The notes: generated by a model from the sequence alone, not told the origin. DNA of 64,000 bases from Cryomorphaceae bacterium BACL29 MAG-121220-bin8 (GCA_905181705.1 CAJIYP010000003.1:744001-808000); one strand, 5' to 3'; numbered from the stretch's first letter, positions 50,786 to 60,640 are shown. Translations and numbers: made by a program.

Positions 50786-51837
50786 TTGGAAGATGTATAA
50801 CTTTCAAATAAATCAGTTGACCAGCTTTTCTCAAATCGATACTTTAAAGAGCCTTTTTCAACAAAATAAGGAGATTCAATATTGTTTAAGAAAAGCTCTC
50901 CAGTGCCTAACCCCTGTTTTAAAAAGGGAGCTTTATTATAAACCCATTGTGAGATAGCGTTTAGTCCAATGTTACTTTCCAAAGCACTTGTAGACCACCA
51001 TTTTATATTTAAAGATTCGGCCAAATGAATCCACTCATCTGCTTTTTTAGTCCCTCCAATTAAGCTAGGTTTTAAAATTATATAAGCGGGGTTTATTTCA
51101 TAAAGCAGTTTTTTACGTTCTTTTTCATCTGTAATACCAATAAGCTCTTCGTCCAAAGCGATTAAAAGAGGTGATTTTTCACAAAGAGAAGCCATTTCAT
51201 GCCATTGCCTTGCTTTAATGGGCTGTTCAATAGAGTGAATTTTATATTCAGATAATCTTTCTAATTTTTCTAAACATGAAACAGGTTTAAACGACCCATT
51301 AGCATCTACTCGAATTTCCACATCAGAATCTGAATACTCAGACCTAATTGCGCTTAATAGCTCGCATTCTAGATTAAAATCTAATGCACCAATTTTTATC
51401 TTGATACAATTAAAGCCTGATTCAATCTTATCTTTTATTTGTTTTTTCATAAAAGATTTTTCGCCCATCCATATCAATCCATTTATAGAGATGCTGTCGT
51501 TCCCAGACGTTAATTTAGATTCTGAAAAAACAAAAGGATTAGATGACTGAAATGACAATAGTGCTGTTTCAAGACCAAACAAAATAGAAGGGTAATCTTC
51601 TAAATCACAAGACGGGTTTAATCCAGATTGGATTTTTTCACAAACCTGTTTTAGTTTGAATTCAAATGTTAAATTAGAATCTGGACTCAATCCCGCTATT
51701 AAGCTGCACTCACCAATTCCATAATTTTCCCCATCAACAATTACAATAAACCAACTTTCCTTATCATTTAAGACTCCCCTTGAGGTTCCTCCGGGTGTTT
51801 TAAATTTTAATAAGTGTTTAAAATAATAAGCTTTCAT
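50782..51837 (-). CDS. menC: o-Succinylbenzoate synthase (MenC)
   Basis: The 351-residue enolase-superfamily protein has CIKIKIGALDFNLE (catalytic Lys region), EIRVDANGSF, IHSIEQPIK and ALDEELIG, consistent with the KxK and metal carboxylates. It dehydrates SHCHC to o-succinylbenzoate. It lies 3 bases after menA and overlaps menE by 4. Confidence 0.9.
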   Translation of the reverse strand: MKAYYFKHLLKFKTPGGTSRGVLNDKESWFIVIVDGENYGIGECSLIAGLSPDSNLTFEFKLKQVCEKIQSGLNPSCDLEDYPSILFGLETALLSFQSSNPFVFSESKLTSGNDSISINGLIWMGEKSFMKKQIKDKIESGFNCIKIKIGALDFNLECELLSAIRSEYSDSDVEIRVDANGSFKPVSCLEKLERLSEYKIHSIEQPIKARQWHEMASLCEKSPLLIALDEELIGITDEKERKKLLYEINPAYIILKPSLIGGTKKADEWIHLAESLNIKWWSTSALESNIGLNAISQWVYNKAPFLKQGLGTGELFLNNIESPYFVEKGSLKYRFEKSWSTDLFESYTSSK

Positions 51838-51840
51838 TTT

Positions 51841-52752
51841 TTAAATAATGTCAATGAAATGTAATGATAAAATAATTGAGTAAAAAAAGATGGAAAAAAC
51901 CAAAGGCTTTAACTGAGAATCAAATTTTTCGGGATTAGTAATGTTTAAAATTAAAACAAGATGTATTGTAAGCAAAACAATAAGCGAAACAATAAGTCCT
52001 AAAAACATTAAAGAACTAGAATTCAGTTTAAAATGAAGTATTGAAATGAAAATTATAGACATGAAAATTAAGAAACAGTGGTATAGCTTTGATTTAAAAA
52101 TTCCTAGCTTGACAACTATTGTTTTTTTTTCAGATTTTTCATCATTTTCTACATCTCTCATGTTGTTAAGGTTTAAAACACCAACACTTAATAAACCAAT
52201 AGAGCATGCAGGGTAAATAAGAACGGAATTAAACATAGAGGTAAATAAAAAGTTAGAACCTAAAACGCTTAATAGTCCAAAAAACAAAAAAACAAAAAGA
52301 TCTCCAAAACCCATATACCCATATGCATTTTCCCCAACGGTATACTTAATGGCAGATATTATGGCAGCTAAGCCTAAGGCAATAAATAAGATTAAGTTAT
52401 TTATGTCTTTCCCAAAAGATATAAAAACTAACAAGAAAGTTAAAATGAAAGATATAGTTGACAACAAAAAAATTCCTTTTTTCATTTCTTTTGCGCTTAT
52501 TTCTCCGCTTTGAACGGCTCTTTTAGGTCCAATTCGGTTATTATCTGTGCCTTTTATGCCATCCCCATAATCATTAGCAAAGTTAGATAGAACTTGATAA
52601 GAAATAGTTGTAAATATGGCTAATAAAAAAATTGGCAGATCAAACATTTTTTGATTTATGGTCGCAAAAGATCCAACTAATATTCCAGAAATAGACAAAG
52701 GGATTGTTCTAAGTCGTGCGGCAGAAATCCATTGATTAAGCTTTGAAGACAT
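51841..52752 (-). CDS. menA: 1,4-dihydroxy-2-naphthoate polyprenyltransferase (MenA)
   Basis: The 303-residue membrane protein has about eight helices, the UbiA-family Asp-rich site NFANDYGDGIKGTDN (about residues 61-75) and a second Asp motif, NNMRDVENDEKS. It prenylates DHNA in the membrane, giving demethylmenaquinone. It lies in the middle of the men operon, 25 bases after menB. Confidence 0.93.
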   Translation of the reverse strand: MSSKLNQWISAARLRTIPLSISGILVGSFATINQKMFDLPIFLLAIFTTISYQVLSNFANDYGDGIKGTDNNRIGPKRAVQSGEISAKEMKKGIFLLSTISFILTFLLVFISFGKDINNLILFIALGLAAIISAIKYTVGENAYGYMGFGDLFVFLFFGLLSVLGSNFLFTSMFNSVLIYPACSIGLLSVGVLNLNNMRDVENDEKSEKKTIVVKLGIFKSKLYHCFLIFMSIIFISILHFKLNSSSLMFLGLIVSLIVLLTIHLVLILNITNPEKFDSQLKPLVFSIFFYSIILSLHFIDII

Positions 52753-52777
52753 TTATTAATATAATTTTTAACAAAGT

Positions 52778-53596
52778 TTAAGGGAACTTAGGATATTTTT
52801 TAAAATTTGGCTCTCTTTTTTCTAGAAAAGCATTTTTACCTTCTTGAGCTTCCTCCGTCAGGTAATACAATAAAGTTGCGTCTCCAGCAAGTTGCATAAG
52901 CCCATGCTGACCATCTAACTCAGCGTTTAAACTTCTTTTTATCATTCTTAAAGCTAACGGACTTCTTTTTTGCATCATGGAACACCATTCAAGAGTAGTC
53001 TCTTCAAGCTTTTCTAATGTTACTACTTTGTTTACCATCCCCATTTTTAATGCTTCTTCAGCAGAATATTGTTGACATAAAAACCAGATTTCTCGCGCTT
53101 TTTTTTGCCCCACATGTCGGGCTAAGTAAGAAGAGCCAAAGCCTCCGTCAAAACTTCCAACCTTTGGACCTGTTTGTCCAAAAACAGCATTTTCACTTGC
53201 AATGGTAAGATCACAAACAACATGTAAAACATGTCCTCCTCCAATTGCATATCCATTTACCATAGCAATTACTGGTTTGGGAATTTCTCTAATTTTTTTA
53301 TGTAAATCGAGGACATTTAACCGTGGGACCCCATCGTCTCCAATATAGCCGCCAGAACCTTTTACATTTTGGTCACCTCCACTACAAAAGGCCTTATCTC
53401 CTGCCCCTGTTAAAACGACAACATCAACGTCATTACGCTCTCTACAAGCATCGAAAGCCTCTAGCATTTGAATATTTGTTTCAGGCCTGAAAGCATTGTA
53501 AACCTTAGGCCTATTAATGGTTATTTTAGCGACTCCATTATAAAGCTCAAACTTTATATCAGAGTATTTTTTTATTTCGTTCCACTGGATTTTCAT
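52778..53596 (-). CDS. menB: 1,4-dihydroxy-2-naphthoyl-CoA synthase (MenB)
   Basis: The 272-residue crotonase has [31 protein letters not shown], the oxyanion-hole [18 protein letters not shown] and [17 protein letters not shown], diagnostic of MenB. It closes the naphthoyl ring from o-succinylbenzoyl-CoA. A Met two codons further upstream (53602) is equally possible. No DHNA-CoA thioesterase gene follows. Confidence 0.95.
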   Translation of the reverse strand: MKIQWNEIKKYSDIKFELYNGVAKITINRPKVYNAFRPETNIQMLEAFDACRERNDVDVVVLTGAGDKAFCSGGDQNVKGSGGYIGDDGVPRLNVLDLHKKIREIPKPVIAMVNGYAIGGGHVLHVVCDLTIASENAVFGQTGPKVGSFDGGFGSSYLARHVGQKKAREIWFLCQQYSAEEALKMGMVNKVVTLEKLEETTLEWCSMMQKRSPLALRMIKRSLNAELDGQHGLMQLAGDATLLYYLTEEAQEGKNAFLEKREPNFKKYPKFP

Positions 53597-53642
53597 GAAC
53601 ATTTTTTTTTAAATATAATACTTTCTTTAGCTTAAATGAATC

Positions 53643-55412
53643 TTAATTTTTCGATAAAAATTTAAAGTAATTTTTTAGAGTTTCTGAACTTAACTCTGAA
53701 GGGGTGGAGACTTCTAAAATTTTTGGTTTAGTTGATTTATTAAAAAATCTTTTTAATGCAAACTTAAGTCCAAACTGTGTTTTTTTATGTTGATAATCAA
53801 ACCCATATTGTTGAGCTATTTTTTTAGCATTCAAAGAATGTTTTGTTTCAATAAATTTTGAAAAAATCGCATCATCTTTATGTCCAGGAAGAATTCTAAA
53901 AATCCCACCACCACTATTATTTATTATTATAATTCTAAAGTCAGGTTTTATGTAATTATTCCAAAGACCATTGACATCATAGAAAAAACTTAGATCTCCT
54001 GTTATTAAAAGTGTTGGAGATTTATTTTCCAAAGAAGCTCCAACGGCTGTTGACGTGCTGCCGTCAATTCCACTAGTTCCTCTGTTACAATACACGACAT
54101 TATTAAAAGATATTTTGAAAAGTTGAAGGTATCTTATCGGAGAACTATTAGAAACTTGAATAAGATATCTTTTAGGAATCCTTGATGATAAAATAGAAAA
54201 AACAATTAAATCGGAATAATTTGCATTTCTAATAAACTTTTGATGACTAGAAGCTCTTTGCATGGAAATACCGTTCCATAAATTATAAAAATCAGATGAT
54301 TTATGTTTTTTTGATAAAGTTTTTTTGAAAAACAAGTTTGGGGAAGTCTTAATGTGTTTTACTCCACTAAAATACGTGTCATTAGCCTTATTCAGTCCAA
54401 TATGTAAGTGTAATTTTGGAGGCTTGGACCTTAAAAAAGATTTAATTTTTTTTGAGATTATCATCCCCCCAAGTGTAATCAAAATTTCAGGGGAAAGTTT
54501 TTTAAACCAATTCTCTTTATCGTCAATCAACTCTAAAGGGGCAATTATTTGATCAATATTTTGGAAAAAAGCATCATTATTTAAATTTGAAGTCGACTCT
54601 GTCAATACAATAATATTTGAAAAGGAACGTATATTGTTAATAACAGAGTTAGACAAACAATTGGGTTCAGAAGACCCGACCAGAATCATCACCTTGGAGC
54701 TTTTGGTAATTACGTCAGCATATTTTTTATATTTTTTTTCTTCAAAAGATTTTTTAATTCTTTTAGTGCTTGTAAGGTTGACAGTAGGTTTTTTTGTAAA
54801 GCCATAAAGAGGCTCTTCCATTGGAATATTAATGTGGACAGGTTTTTGTAGCAAAGTAGATTCGTTAAGTCTTTTGTTTAATAATTTTTCATTAAACTTT
54901 TGAATATCTAATTGCAGTTTTTTTATTTTTTCAGTACTTAGGTCATCACTTATCAAATTTTGTTGATTGCTACTTATTATAGATTTTGTTTCGTGATTAA
55001 CATCTTGACGTAATGAGTCGGAACTTAATATGTTTTCTCCAAAAACATTAAGCTGGCTTATTGTCTGACCATCCCCAATATTGATTTTATATTTTGGTCT
55101 ATCGGCGGAGAGTATGATTAATGGAATTTCGCTGTAAAAAGCTTCTGCAACAGAGGGAGCATAATTAAGAAGTGCAGAGCCAGAGGTGCAAAGTAGAATT
55201 ACTGGACTTTTAGTTTGTTGCGCAATTCCAAGAGCAAAAAAACCTGCCGATCTCTCGTCAACAATACTATAACAGTTAAAGTCCTTGCTAGAAGCAAAAC
55301 TAATTGCTAATGGAGCATTTCTTGATCCTGGAGAAATGACCACATTGTTTATGCCTAGCTTTAAACAAGAAAGAATAGTTGTTTGAGCATTATCAATTTT
55401 GGGATACATCAT
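53643..55412 (-). CDS. menD: SEPHCHC synthase (MenD)
   Basis: The thiamine diphosphate enzyme of about 589 residues has GINNVVISPGSRNAPL, the cofactor Glu in IVDERSAGFFALG, LLCTSGSALLNYAPSV, and the ThDP-binding GDLSFFYDVNGLWNN and INNSGGGIFRILPGH. It joins isochorismate and 2-oxoglutarate. The open frame begins at 55436, but MMYPKIDNAQ at 55412 gives the usual N-terminus. It lies 32 bases after menF. Confidence 0.94.
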   Translation of the reverse strand: MMYPKIDNAQTTILSCLKLGINNVVISPGSRNAPLAISFASSKDFNCYSIVDERSAGFFALGIAQQTKSPVILLCTSGSALLNYAPSVAEAFYSEIPLIILSADRPKYKINIGDGQTISQLNVFGENILSSDSLRQDVNHETKSIISSNQQNLISDDLSTEKIKKLQLDIQKFNEKLLNKRLNESTLLQKPVHINIPMEEPLYGFTKKPTVNLTSTKRIKKSFEEKKYKKYADVITKSSKVMILVGSSEPNCLSNSVINNIRSFSNIIVLTESTSNLNNDAFFQNIDQIIAPLELIDDKENWFKKLSPEILITLGGMIISKKIKSFLRSKPPKLHLHIGLNKANDTYFSGVKHIKTSPNLFFKKTLSKKHKSSDFYNLWNGISMQRASSHQKFIRNANYSDLIVFSILSSRIPKRYLIQVSNSSPIRYLQLFKISFNNVVYCNRGTSGIDGSTSTAVGASLENKSPTLLITGDLSFFYDVNGLWNNYIKPDFRIIIINNSGGGIFRILPGHKDDAIFSKFIETKHSLNAKKIAQQYGFDYQHKKTQFGLKFALKRFFNKSTKPKILEVSTPSELSSETLKNYFKFLSKN

Positions 55413-55444
55413 CACTATACAAATGTAGTAAATCAATTAATGGA

Positions 55445-56488
55445 CTACTTAAAAACCGCGTCCAATATTGTTTTAGATTTATTCATTATTTCTTCCCATT
55501 CTTTTTCTGGATTACTATCTTTAGTTATTCCTCCACCAACAAAAATTTCCCCTTTATTTTTTTGAATATGAACACATCTTAAATTTACAAAAAGGCAGCA
55601 ATTACAATCACTGAGTTTTCCTAAATATCCAGAATAAAAAGCTCTATCATAACGCTCTATTGATTTAATAATCGAAAGAGCTTTTTCTTTAGGGACCCCT
55701 CCAACCGCTGGAGTAGGATGTATAGAGGCAATAATCTCTGAGGGACTTGAACTTGTTTTTCCAGAAATTGAGGTTTTTAGATGATCAATTTTTCCTGCAT
55801 TTACAGTAATAGAACTTTCTGCTTTAATATTCTTACAAAAAGGGATTAAGTTTTTTTTTATTTCGTCTACCACTATTTTTTGTTCAAGAATCTCTTTATC
55901 CCCCCATCGGGCAACTTCTTTTTTCTTTGTGCCCGCAAGAGCCATGGTAGTTATTTTTTTATTTTGAATTTCTAAAAGAGTTTCTGGTGTGGCTCCCATC
56001 CAAAAGTTTTCTTTTGGGTGGTAAAATAAATAGCAAAAAGCATTGGTATAAAGGCTTAATAAGTTTTTTAAGTAATAGTTGAAATTTTTATCACTTAAAC
56101 CAAACTCAAAACTTCTAGAATAAACAAGTTTAGTTAATTCACTTTTTGAAATTGTGTTAATTATTTCAGTAACATCTTTAATATAAACTTCTTTGAAAGC
56201 AGAGAAATTTAAGTTTTGATTAAGTGTTTTGTTCAATGAGTTTGAAAAGCCGCCTTCACTAAGTTTTGTTGAAAACATCTTGTCATTTCCAATAAAATAA
56301 CCTTTTTTATTCGTCTCAAAAGGCATCATAATAAACCCAGGTTTTTCAGTCAAAGAATTATTTATTATTTGTCCATCTCCCCAGTAACAGACTAGCTCTT
56401 CTGAATTAGGTAGTCTAAAGGCAATAAAAGGAATCTTTTGTGAGTGTAAAGATTTTAGTTTTGTAAAAAAAGCAATATTTGAAACCAT
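55445..56488 (-). CDS. menF: Isochorismate synthase (MenF)
   Basis: The 347-residue chorismate-utilising enzyme has KLVYSRSFEF, WMGATPETLLEI, MALAGTKKKE, SIHPTPAVGGVPKEKAL and the late EIFVGGGITKDSNPEKEW, all family motifs. It converts chorismate to isochorismate, the first committed step. It follows ubiE/menG by 26 bases. Confidence 0.92.
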   Translation of the reverse strand: MVSNIAFFTKLKSLHSQKIPFIAFRLPNSEELVCYWGDGQIINNSLTEKPGFIMMPFETNKKGYFIGNDKMFSTKLSEGGFSNSLNKTLNQNLNFSAFKEVYIKDVTEIINTISKSELTKLVYSRSFEFGLSDKNFNYYLKNLLSLYTNAFCYLFYHPKENFWMGATPETLLEIQNKKITTMALAGTKKKEVARWGDKEILEQKIVVDEIKKNLIPFCKNIKAESSITVNAGKIDHLKTSISGKTSSSPSEIIASIHPTPAVGGVPKEKALSIIKSIERYDRAFYSGYLGKLSDCNCCLFVNLRCVHIQKNKGEIFVGGGITKDSNPEKEWEEIMNKSKTILDAVFK

Positions 56489-56514
56489 AATTGATTCTAC
56501 AAGTTTTATTAATC

Positions 56515-57231
56515 TTATTTTTTAGCAATATATATTGATGTCGCACCAAACATTTGAGTTTGAACCTTGACGTTTGAAAAGCCACATTTATTTAAAACCA
56601 AAATAAAATTCTTGCCACTTGGAAATTTTTCTGCAGATTTTTGAAGGTATTGATATGCGGTTTTATCTTTTGAGAACAAAGATCCTATTAGAGGAATAAA
56701 AGACCTACTAAAAAAGAAATAAAAAAATTTGATTATGGAATTTTCTGGAACAGAAGTCTCCAATATTATTAATTTCCCCCTACTTCTTAGAACTCTGTGA
56801 CTCTCTTTTAATCCCTTTTCTAAGTTTTCGAAATTTCTAACTCCAAAGCCAATAGTGACCAAATCAAAACTTTCTTTTTCATAATCAAGATTCTCAGCAT
56901 CTCCCGAAATTAAGACAACTTTATTTGACAGTTTTTTATTATTAATTTTTTTTCTTCCAACCTCAAGCATTTGTTCAGAAATATCCAATCCAATTATACT
57001 AGATTCAGTTATTTTAGAAAGTTCTAAAGCAATATCAGCTGTTCCCGTAGCAATGTCTAAAATATCTTTTGGATTGTCAGATTTTGCGATTTTATAGATT
57101 TTTTTTCTCCACCGAATATCATTTCCAAACGTCATTATTCGGTTTAATAAATCATATTCAGCAGAAATAGAATCAAACATGTTTTTAACTTGAACTTTTT
57201 TAGAAAGCTTTAGTTTTTGGTTTGGCTTCAT
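56515..57231 (-). CDS. menG: Demethylmenaquinone methyltransferase (UbiE/MenG)
   Basis: The 238-residue enzyme has MFDSISAEYDLLNRIMTFGNDIRWR, given here as FDSISAEYDLLNR, DILDIATGTADIALEL (SAM motif I), VTIGFGVRNFENLE and ILETSVPENS, all UbiE/MenG signatures. It is the last step of menaquinone synthesis and the first gene of the operon. In many Bacteroidota porT lies next to ubiE; here the neighbour is a DUF6150 gene instead. Confidence 0.95.
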   Translation of the reverse strand: MKPNQKLKLSKKVQVKNMFDSISAEYDLLNRIMTFGNDIRWRKKIYKIAKSDNPKDILDIATGTADIALELSKITESSIIGLDISEQMLEVGRKKINNKKLSNKVVLISGDAENLDYEKESFDLVTIGFGVRNFENLEKGLKESHRVLRSRGKLIILETSVPENSIIKFFYFFFSRSFIPLIGSLFSKDKTAYQYLQKSAEKFPSGKNFILVLNKCGFSNVKVQTQMFGATSIYIAKK

Positions 57232-57292
57232 TTGTAGATTTAAAAGAGCCTCAAATATAATTAATTAGTGTGATTGAGAATTATTATAATTA

Positions 57293-57628
57293 TTAATATA
57301 ATAAATGTTTTTTTTCAGAATTTTTCCATCCTGATTGGTATTGGTAGTTGACAAAGAAAACCTTTAAGTCTGCTTGATATTCATAATCTACAAAAATTAC
57401 TTTCTTTTCAGCCTGATATTTCTGACTAACAAAAAACCAAAGACCATCATTTCCCATTGCTTTATAAGATTGTTTAACTTTAAAAACTCTTAAGTCTGCT
57501 TGATAATCTTGTTTGACAACGAACACCTTTAAGTCCGCTTGATAAGAGTTATTAGTGGAATATATTTTTTGTGAATACAAAGAAATACTTATAAAAAGAG
57601 CCCATATTGAAAAAAAGTAGTTTTTCAT
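57293..57628 (-). CDS. Secreted DUF6150-type repeat protein
   Basis: The 111-residue product has a signal peptide (NYFFSIWALFISISLYSQ), then about six degenerate 13-16 residue repeats: SYQADLKVFVVKQD, YQADLRVFKVKQS, YKAMGNDGLWFFVSQK, YQAEKKVIFVDYE and YQADLKVFFVNYQ. I recall this as the DUF6150 family, with no known function. The regular YQAxxKVFxV pattern suggests a beta-repeat structure. It lies 61 bases upstream of ubiE on the same strand. Confidence 0.75.
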   Translation of the reverse strand: MKNYFFSIWALFISISLYSQKIYSTNNSYQADLKVFVVKQDYQADLRVFKVKQSYKAMGNDGLWFFVSQKYQAEKKVIFVDYEYQADLKVFFVNYQYQSGWKNSEKKHLLY

Positions 57629-57672
57629 ATACAAACATATTCAAAAACAATGCCATGTATTAAATCAAATAG

Positions 57673-59121
57673 CTAGATTTCCCAACCAGCTCTGTATTTT
57701 CTTGTAACAAATTGATTAGCTTCTTCAAGGTTTGTTATTTTCATGTTTTCTCCGTCCCAAAGAAGTTTTTTTCTAGCAAAAAAGTCTAATTTACCTTTCG
57801 CATTTTCTTTTCTAAGCATATAGCTTCTTATAGCTAAATTACCCATTAGAACAGTTTCCGTCATTGGTCCTGCATAATCAAAAGAAGAAGTTAAGTCAAG
57901 ATGCTCTTTACTATTAAAGCCAGCTTTACAAGCATCCACCCATCTGCGCTGATGGCCATATTCAGGCTCAGACATTTTCTCAGTTTCTGGGCCAAACTCT
58001 GTCTCTCCATTATATAAATACAGTTTCGGAGTTAACGCAGAGCTATCATTAATGTTTGTAGAAATAATACCTTTCTCACCAATCATTAAAACACCATTAA
58101 AGCTCCCAGGTCCTCCAATATCATCATTTGCTGGAATAATTTCTGGATGTGGTGGTCTTATTCCGCCATCTGTCCAAGTTAATTGCATTGGGGTGTCATT
58201 TTTTTCTGTTGAACCAAAGTTTAAAGTAATTAATGATGAAGGTGGACATCCTTCAGGAAAATAATCAGCATTCCACATTTTCGTATAAACACTTCCCACA
58301 CTACATTCAGCATCCTTTGGATATTTTAGTCCCAGAGTTCTAAAAGGAATATCAATTAAGTGACACCCAACATCTCCTAAGGCTCCAGTACCATATTCCC
58401 ACCAGCCTCTCCAATTAAATGGATGCAAGTTTGGGGTGTAAGGCTTGTCCGAGGCTGGGCCTAACCATAAGTCCCAATTTAAGGAATCAGGTTTGTTACT
58501 AGGATCAGGCTTCATCATTTCTATTCCCTGTGGCCAAACAGGTCTATTGGTCCATACTTTTACTTCTGAAATTTTACCAACCTTTCCTGAGTCAATCCAG
58601 TTTTGTACCATTCCTAATAATGGATTGGAGCCTCCTTGGTTACCCATTTGAGTAACCACTTTTTGTTTTCTTGCTAGAGTGGTTAAAAGTCTAGCTTCTT
58701 TTATGTTGTGGGTTATAGGTTTTTGAACGTATACATGTTTGTTCCTTTCCATTGCATAAACTGCAGCACATCCATGAACATGATCAGGAGTTGATATTGT
58801 TACGGCGTCCAAATCTTTTTCTTTATCTAACATTTCTCTAAAGTCAGAGTATAGTTTTGCCTTAGGAAACTTTTTTACTGTTCCTTTAGCGCTTCCTGAG
58901 AAATCAACATCGCACAATGCTCCTATCCTTTCTCTTCCATTTACTGAGGAGTTTAAAATATCACTAGAACCTTTCCCTCCAGCTCCAATAGCCGCTAAAT
59001 TAAGTTGATCACTTGGTGGAGTGTACCCAACCCCTCCTAAAACATTTCTTGGTACAATGAAAAATCCAGCTCCTATAGCAGAGGATTTCTTAATAAAATT
59101 TCTTCTTGATTTTTTGTTCAT
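57673..59121 (-). CDS. Tat-exported Gfo/Idh/MocA family oxidoreductase
   Basis: The 482-residue protein has a Tat signal (KSRRNFIKKSSAIGAGFFIVP) as in many exported Bacteroidota oxidoreductases, then an NAD-binding LNLAAIGAGGKGSSD fold, TISTPDHVHG, VQKPITHNIKEARLL with the conserved EKP-like Lys, and the CGxH-like WEYGTGALGDVGCH. It likely acts on sugars in the periplasm with a tightly bound cofactor. Substrate unknown. Confidence 0.88.
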   Translation of the reverse strand: MNKKSRRNFIKKSSAIGAGFFIVPRNVLGGVGYTPPSDQLNLAAIGAGGKGSSDILNSSVNGRERIGALCDVDFSGSAKGTVKKFPKAKLYSDFREMLDKEKDLDAVTISTPDHVHGCAAVYAMERNKHVYVQKPITHNIKEARLLTTLARKQKVVTQMGNQGGSNPLLGMVQNWIDSGKVGKISEVKVWTNRPVWPQGIEMMKPDPSNKPDSLNWDLWLGPASDKPYTPNLHPFNWRGWWEYGTGALGDVGCHLIDIPFRTLGLKYPKDAECSVGSVYTKMWNADYFPEGCPPSSLITLNFGSTEKNDTPMQLTWTDGGIRPPHPEIIPANDDIGGPGSFNGVLMIGEKGIISTNINDSSALTPKLYLYNGETEFGPETEKMSEPEYGHQRRWVDACKAGFNSKEHLDLTSSFDYAGPMTETVLMGNLAIRSYMLRKENAKGKLDFFARKKLLWDGENMKITNLEEANQFVTRKYRAGWEI

Positions 59122-59198
59122 AGCGATATTATTTTACCTAAAAGTAGTTTAATATCGATAAGAATCAAAAGAATCAAAGAAGCTTTTTTATAAAAAAA

Positions 59199-60128
59199 TT
59201 AATTTTCAGAAATACTAACTCTAGTAGGGGAATCAGCTCCGCTAATTATAGATTTTACACCGGCTGCAATTGCCTTTATAGTTTCTGAAATAGTGAAAAG
59301 ATCTAAAGTCTTGGCTTCGTCCGATACTTTGTGGTAATCTAAATCTTTATCCATAGGACTTGTGGAAAAAGTATGGGAAGGAACTCCTAATTTAGCCAAG
59401 GAGGCGTTATCAGATCTAAAAAATAAATTAAAATTAACATATGGATCTGGAAAAACCTTGTAATCAGAACCAATTAAGTTTTGTTGTATTATTCTTCCAA
59501 AATCAGAGCGGTCAAAGCCCGTTATCCAAGCTGTTTTAGGCCCAAAAGGAGATTCTTTTCCAATCATTTCAATGTTTATCCCAGCTATTATATTTTTAGA
59601 ATTGATTTGCTTTCCAAAATAATTAGAACCGAGTAAACCCATTTCTTCAGCTGTAAAAGCAACAAACAACAAGCTTCTTTCGTTGTTGTTTTGATTTGAA
59701 AAATGTTCTGCAAGCGCAAGAACGGCTGTGACTCCAGAAGCATTGTCATTAGCCCCATTAAAAATCACATCTTCTTCATCACCCCCTTTTTTAATACCTA
59801 AATGATCATAATGAGCAGAGATTACTACAATTTCATTCTTTTTACTTTTCCCCTCAAGATACCCTACTATATTAAAGAGAGAAAGTCCTCTTTCTTCAAA
59901 ATTTTGCCTGTAAGAGTTCATGCCTCCAAACCAGCCTAACCCTATTCTCTCAAACTCTTTTTCGATATAAATAGCTGCCTTTTCAATCCCAATTGTACCA
60001 GCTTTTCTTCCCTCCATTAAGTCAGAGGACAGCGCAAATAGATGTGATTTAATTAACTCTTCGGAGATAACCTGAGAGCTAAGAATCCCGGAGAAAATCA
60101 ACAAAAAAAGAGTAAGTTGTTTAAACAT
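59199..60128 (-). CDS. M28 family zinc peptidase
   Basis: The 309-residue protein has a signal peptide (FKQLTLFLLIFSGILSSQ) and the M28 metal-binding set: VISAHYDHLG, NGANDNASGVTAVL, FTAEEMGLLGS and the later RSDNASLAKLGVPSHTFST. It is a secreted or periplasmic aminopeptidase-like enzyme. It lies 16 bases after the small lipoprotein gene, likely cotranscribed. Confidence 0.9.
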   Translation of the reverse strand: MFKQLTLFLLIFSGILSSQVISEELIKSHLFALSSDLMEGRKAGTIGIEKAAIYIEKEFERIGLGWFGGMNSYRQNFEERGLSLFNIVGYLEGKSKKNEIVVISAHYDHLGIKKGGDEEDVIFNGANDNASGVTAVLALAEHFSNQNNNERSLLFVAFTAEEMGLLGSNYFGKQINSKNIIAGINIEMIGKESPFGPKTAWITGFDRSDFGRIIQQNLIGSDYKVFPDPYVNFNLFFRSDNASLAKLGVPSHTFSTSPMDKDLDYHKVSDEAKTLDLFTISETIKAIAAGVKSIISGADSPTRVSISEN

Positions 60129-60144
60129 TTTTTATAAATAAGAG

Positions 60145-60477
60145 TTATTCTATTTTTTTAAATTCAATAACTATTTCAGCATTCTCTTTGTCTATTTTAA
60201 TTGCAGAACCATCTTCTTTTATAAACACTTGGGCATCATAAAAAAAAACACTCCCTCGAGAAACTGTAATTTTTGATTTGTCGTAGTGTCTGTGAGTCAA
60301 TATCTTTTGAAATGAGTCAAGATCACTTTTAATTAACATTTCTTCAACATTTATAGTCAGCGTTTCTAAATTAGACTTCCAAACTCCATTAATTTCATCA
60401 ATAGATTTCATCTCTCGATAGGGGCTATTACACGATATTAAAGTAGACACAATTAAAAAGGCAATTAACTTATTCAT
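60145..60477 (-). CDS. Small lipoprotein of unknown function
   Basis: From the Met at 60477 the 110-residue product has a lipoprotein signal (NKLIAFLIVSTLISCNSPY). The rest contains ELNGVWKSNLETLTINVEEM-like beta segments and ends IVIEFKKIE; I do not recognise the family. The open frame runs 18 codons further, but those residues are not signal-like. It is 4 bases downstream of the 52-residue gene. Confidence 0.65.
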   Translation of the reverse strand: MNKLIAFLIVSTLISCNSPYREMKSIDEINGVWKSNLETLTINVEEMLIKSDLDSFQKILTHRHYDKSKITVSRGSVFFYDAQVFIKEDGSAIKIDKENAEIVIEFKKIE

Positions 60478-60481
60478 TTTA

Positions 60482-60640
60482 CTATTTTGATTTGTCTTGA
60501 ATAGCCTTGTAAATTCCAGCACAAGCTTCATAATCTTCCAATTTTTCGTGTTTATAGAGTAGTTGGTAAAGCTCGTTTATCGCAGCTCCTTTTTCAAGTT
60601 TAGTTACTGCTCTTAGATAAAATTTATCAGATACGTTCAT
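60482..60640 (-). CDS. Conserved-looking 52-residue cytoplasmic protein
   Basis: A short gene reading MNVSDKFYLRAVTKLEKG... to QDKSK, with EDYEACAGIYKAIQ. Its clean reading frame, position 4 bases upstream of the lipoprotein gene on the same strand, and TPR-like helical composition favour a real gene. Function unknown. Confidence 0.6.
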   Translation of the reverse strand: MNVSDKFYLRAVTKLEKGAAINELYQLLYKHEKLEDYEACAGIYKAIQDKSK

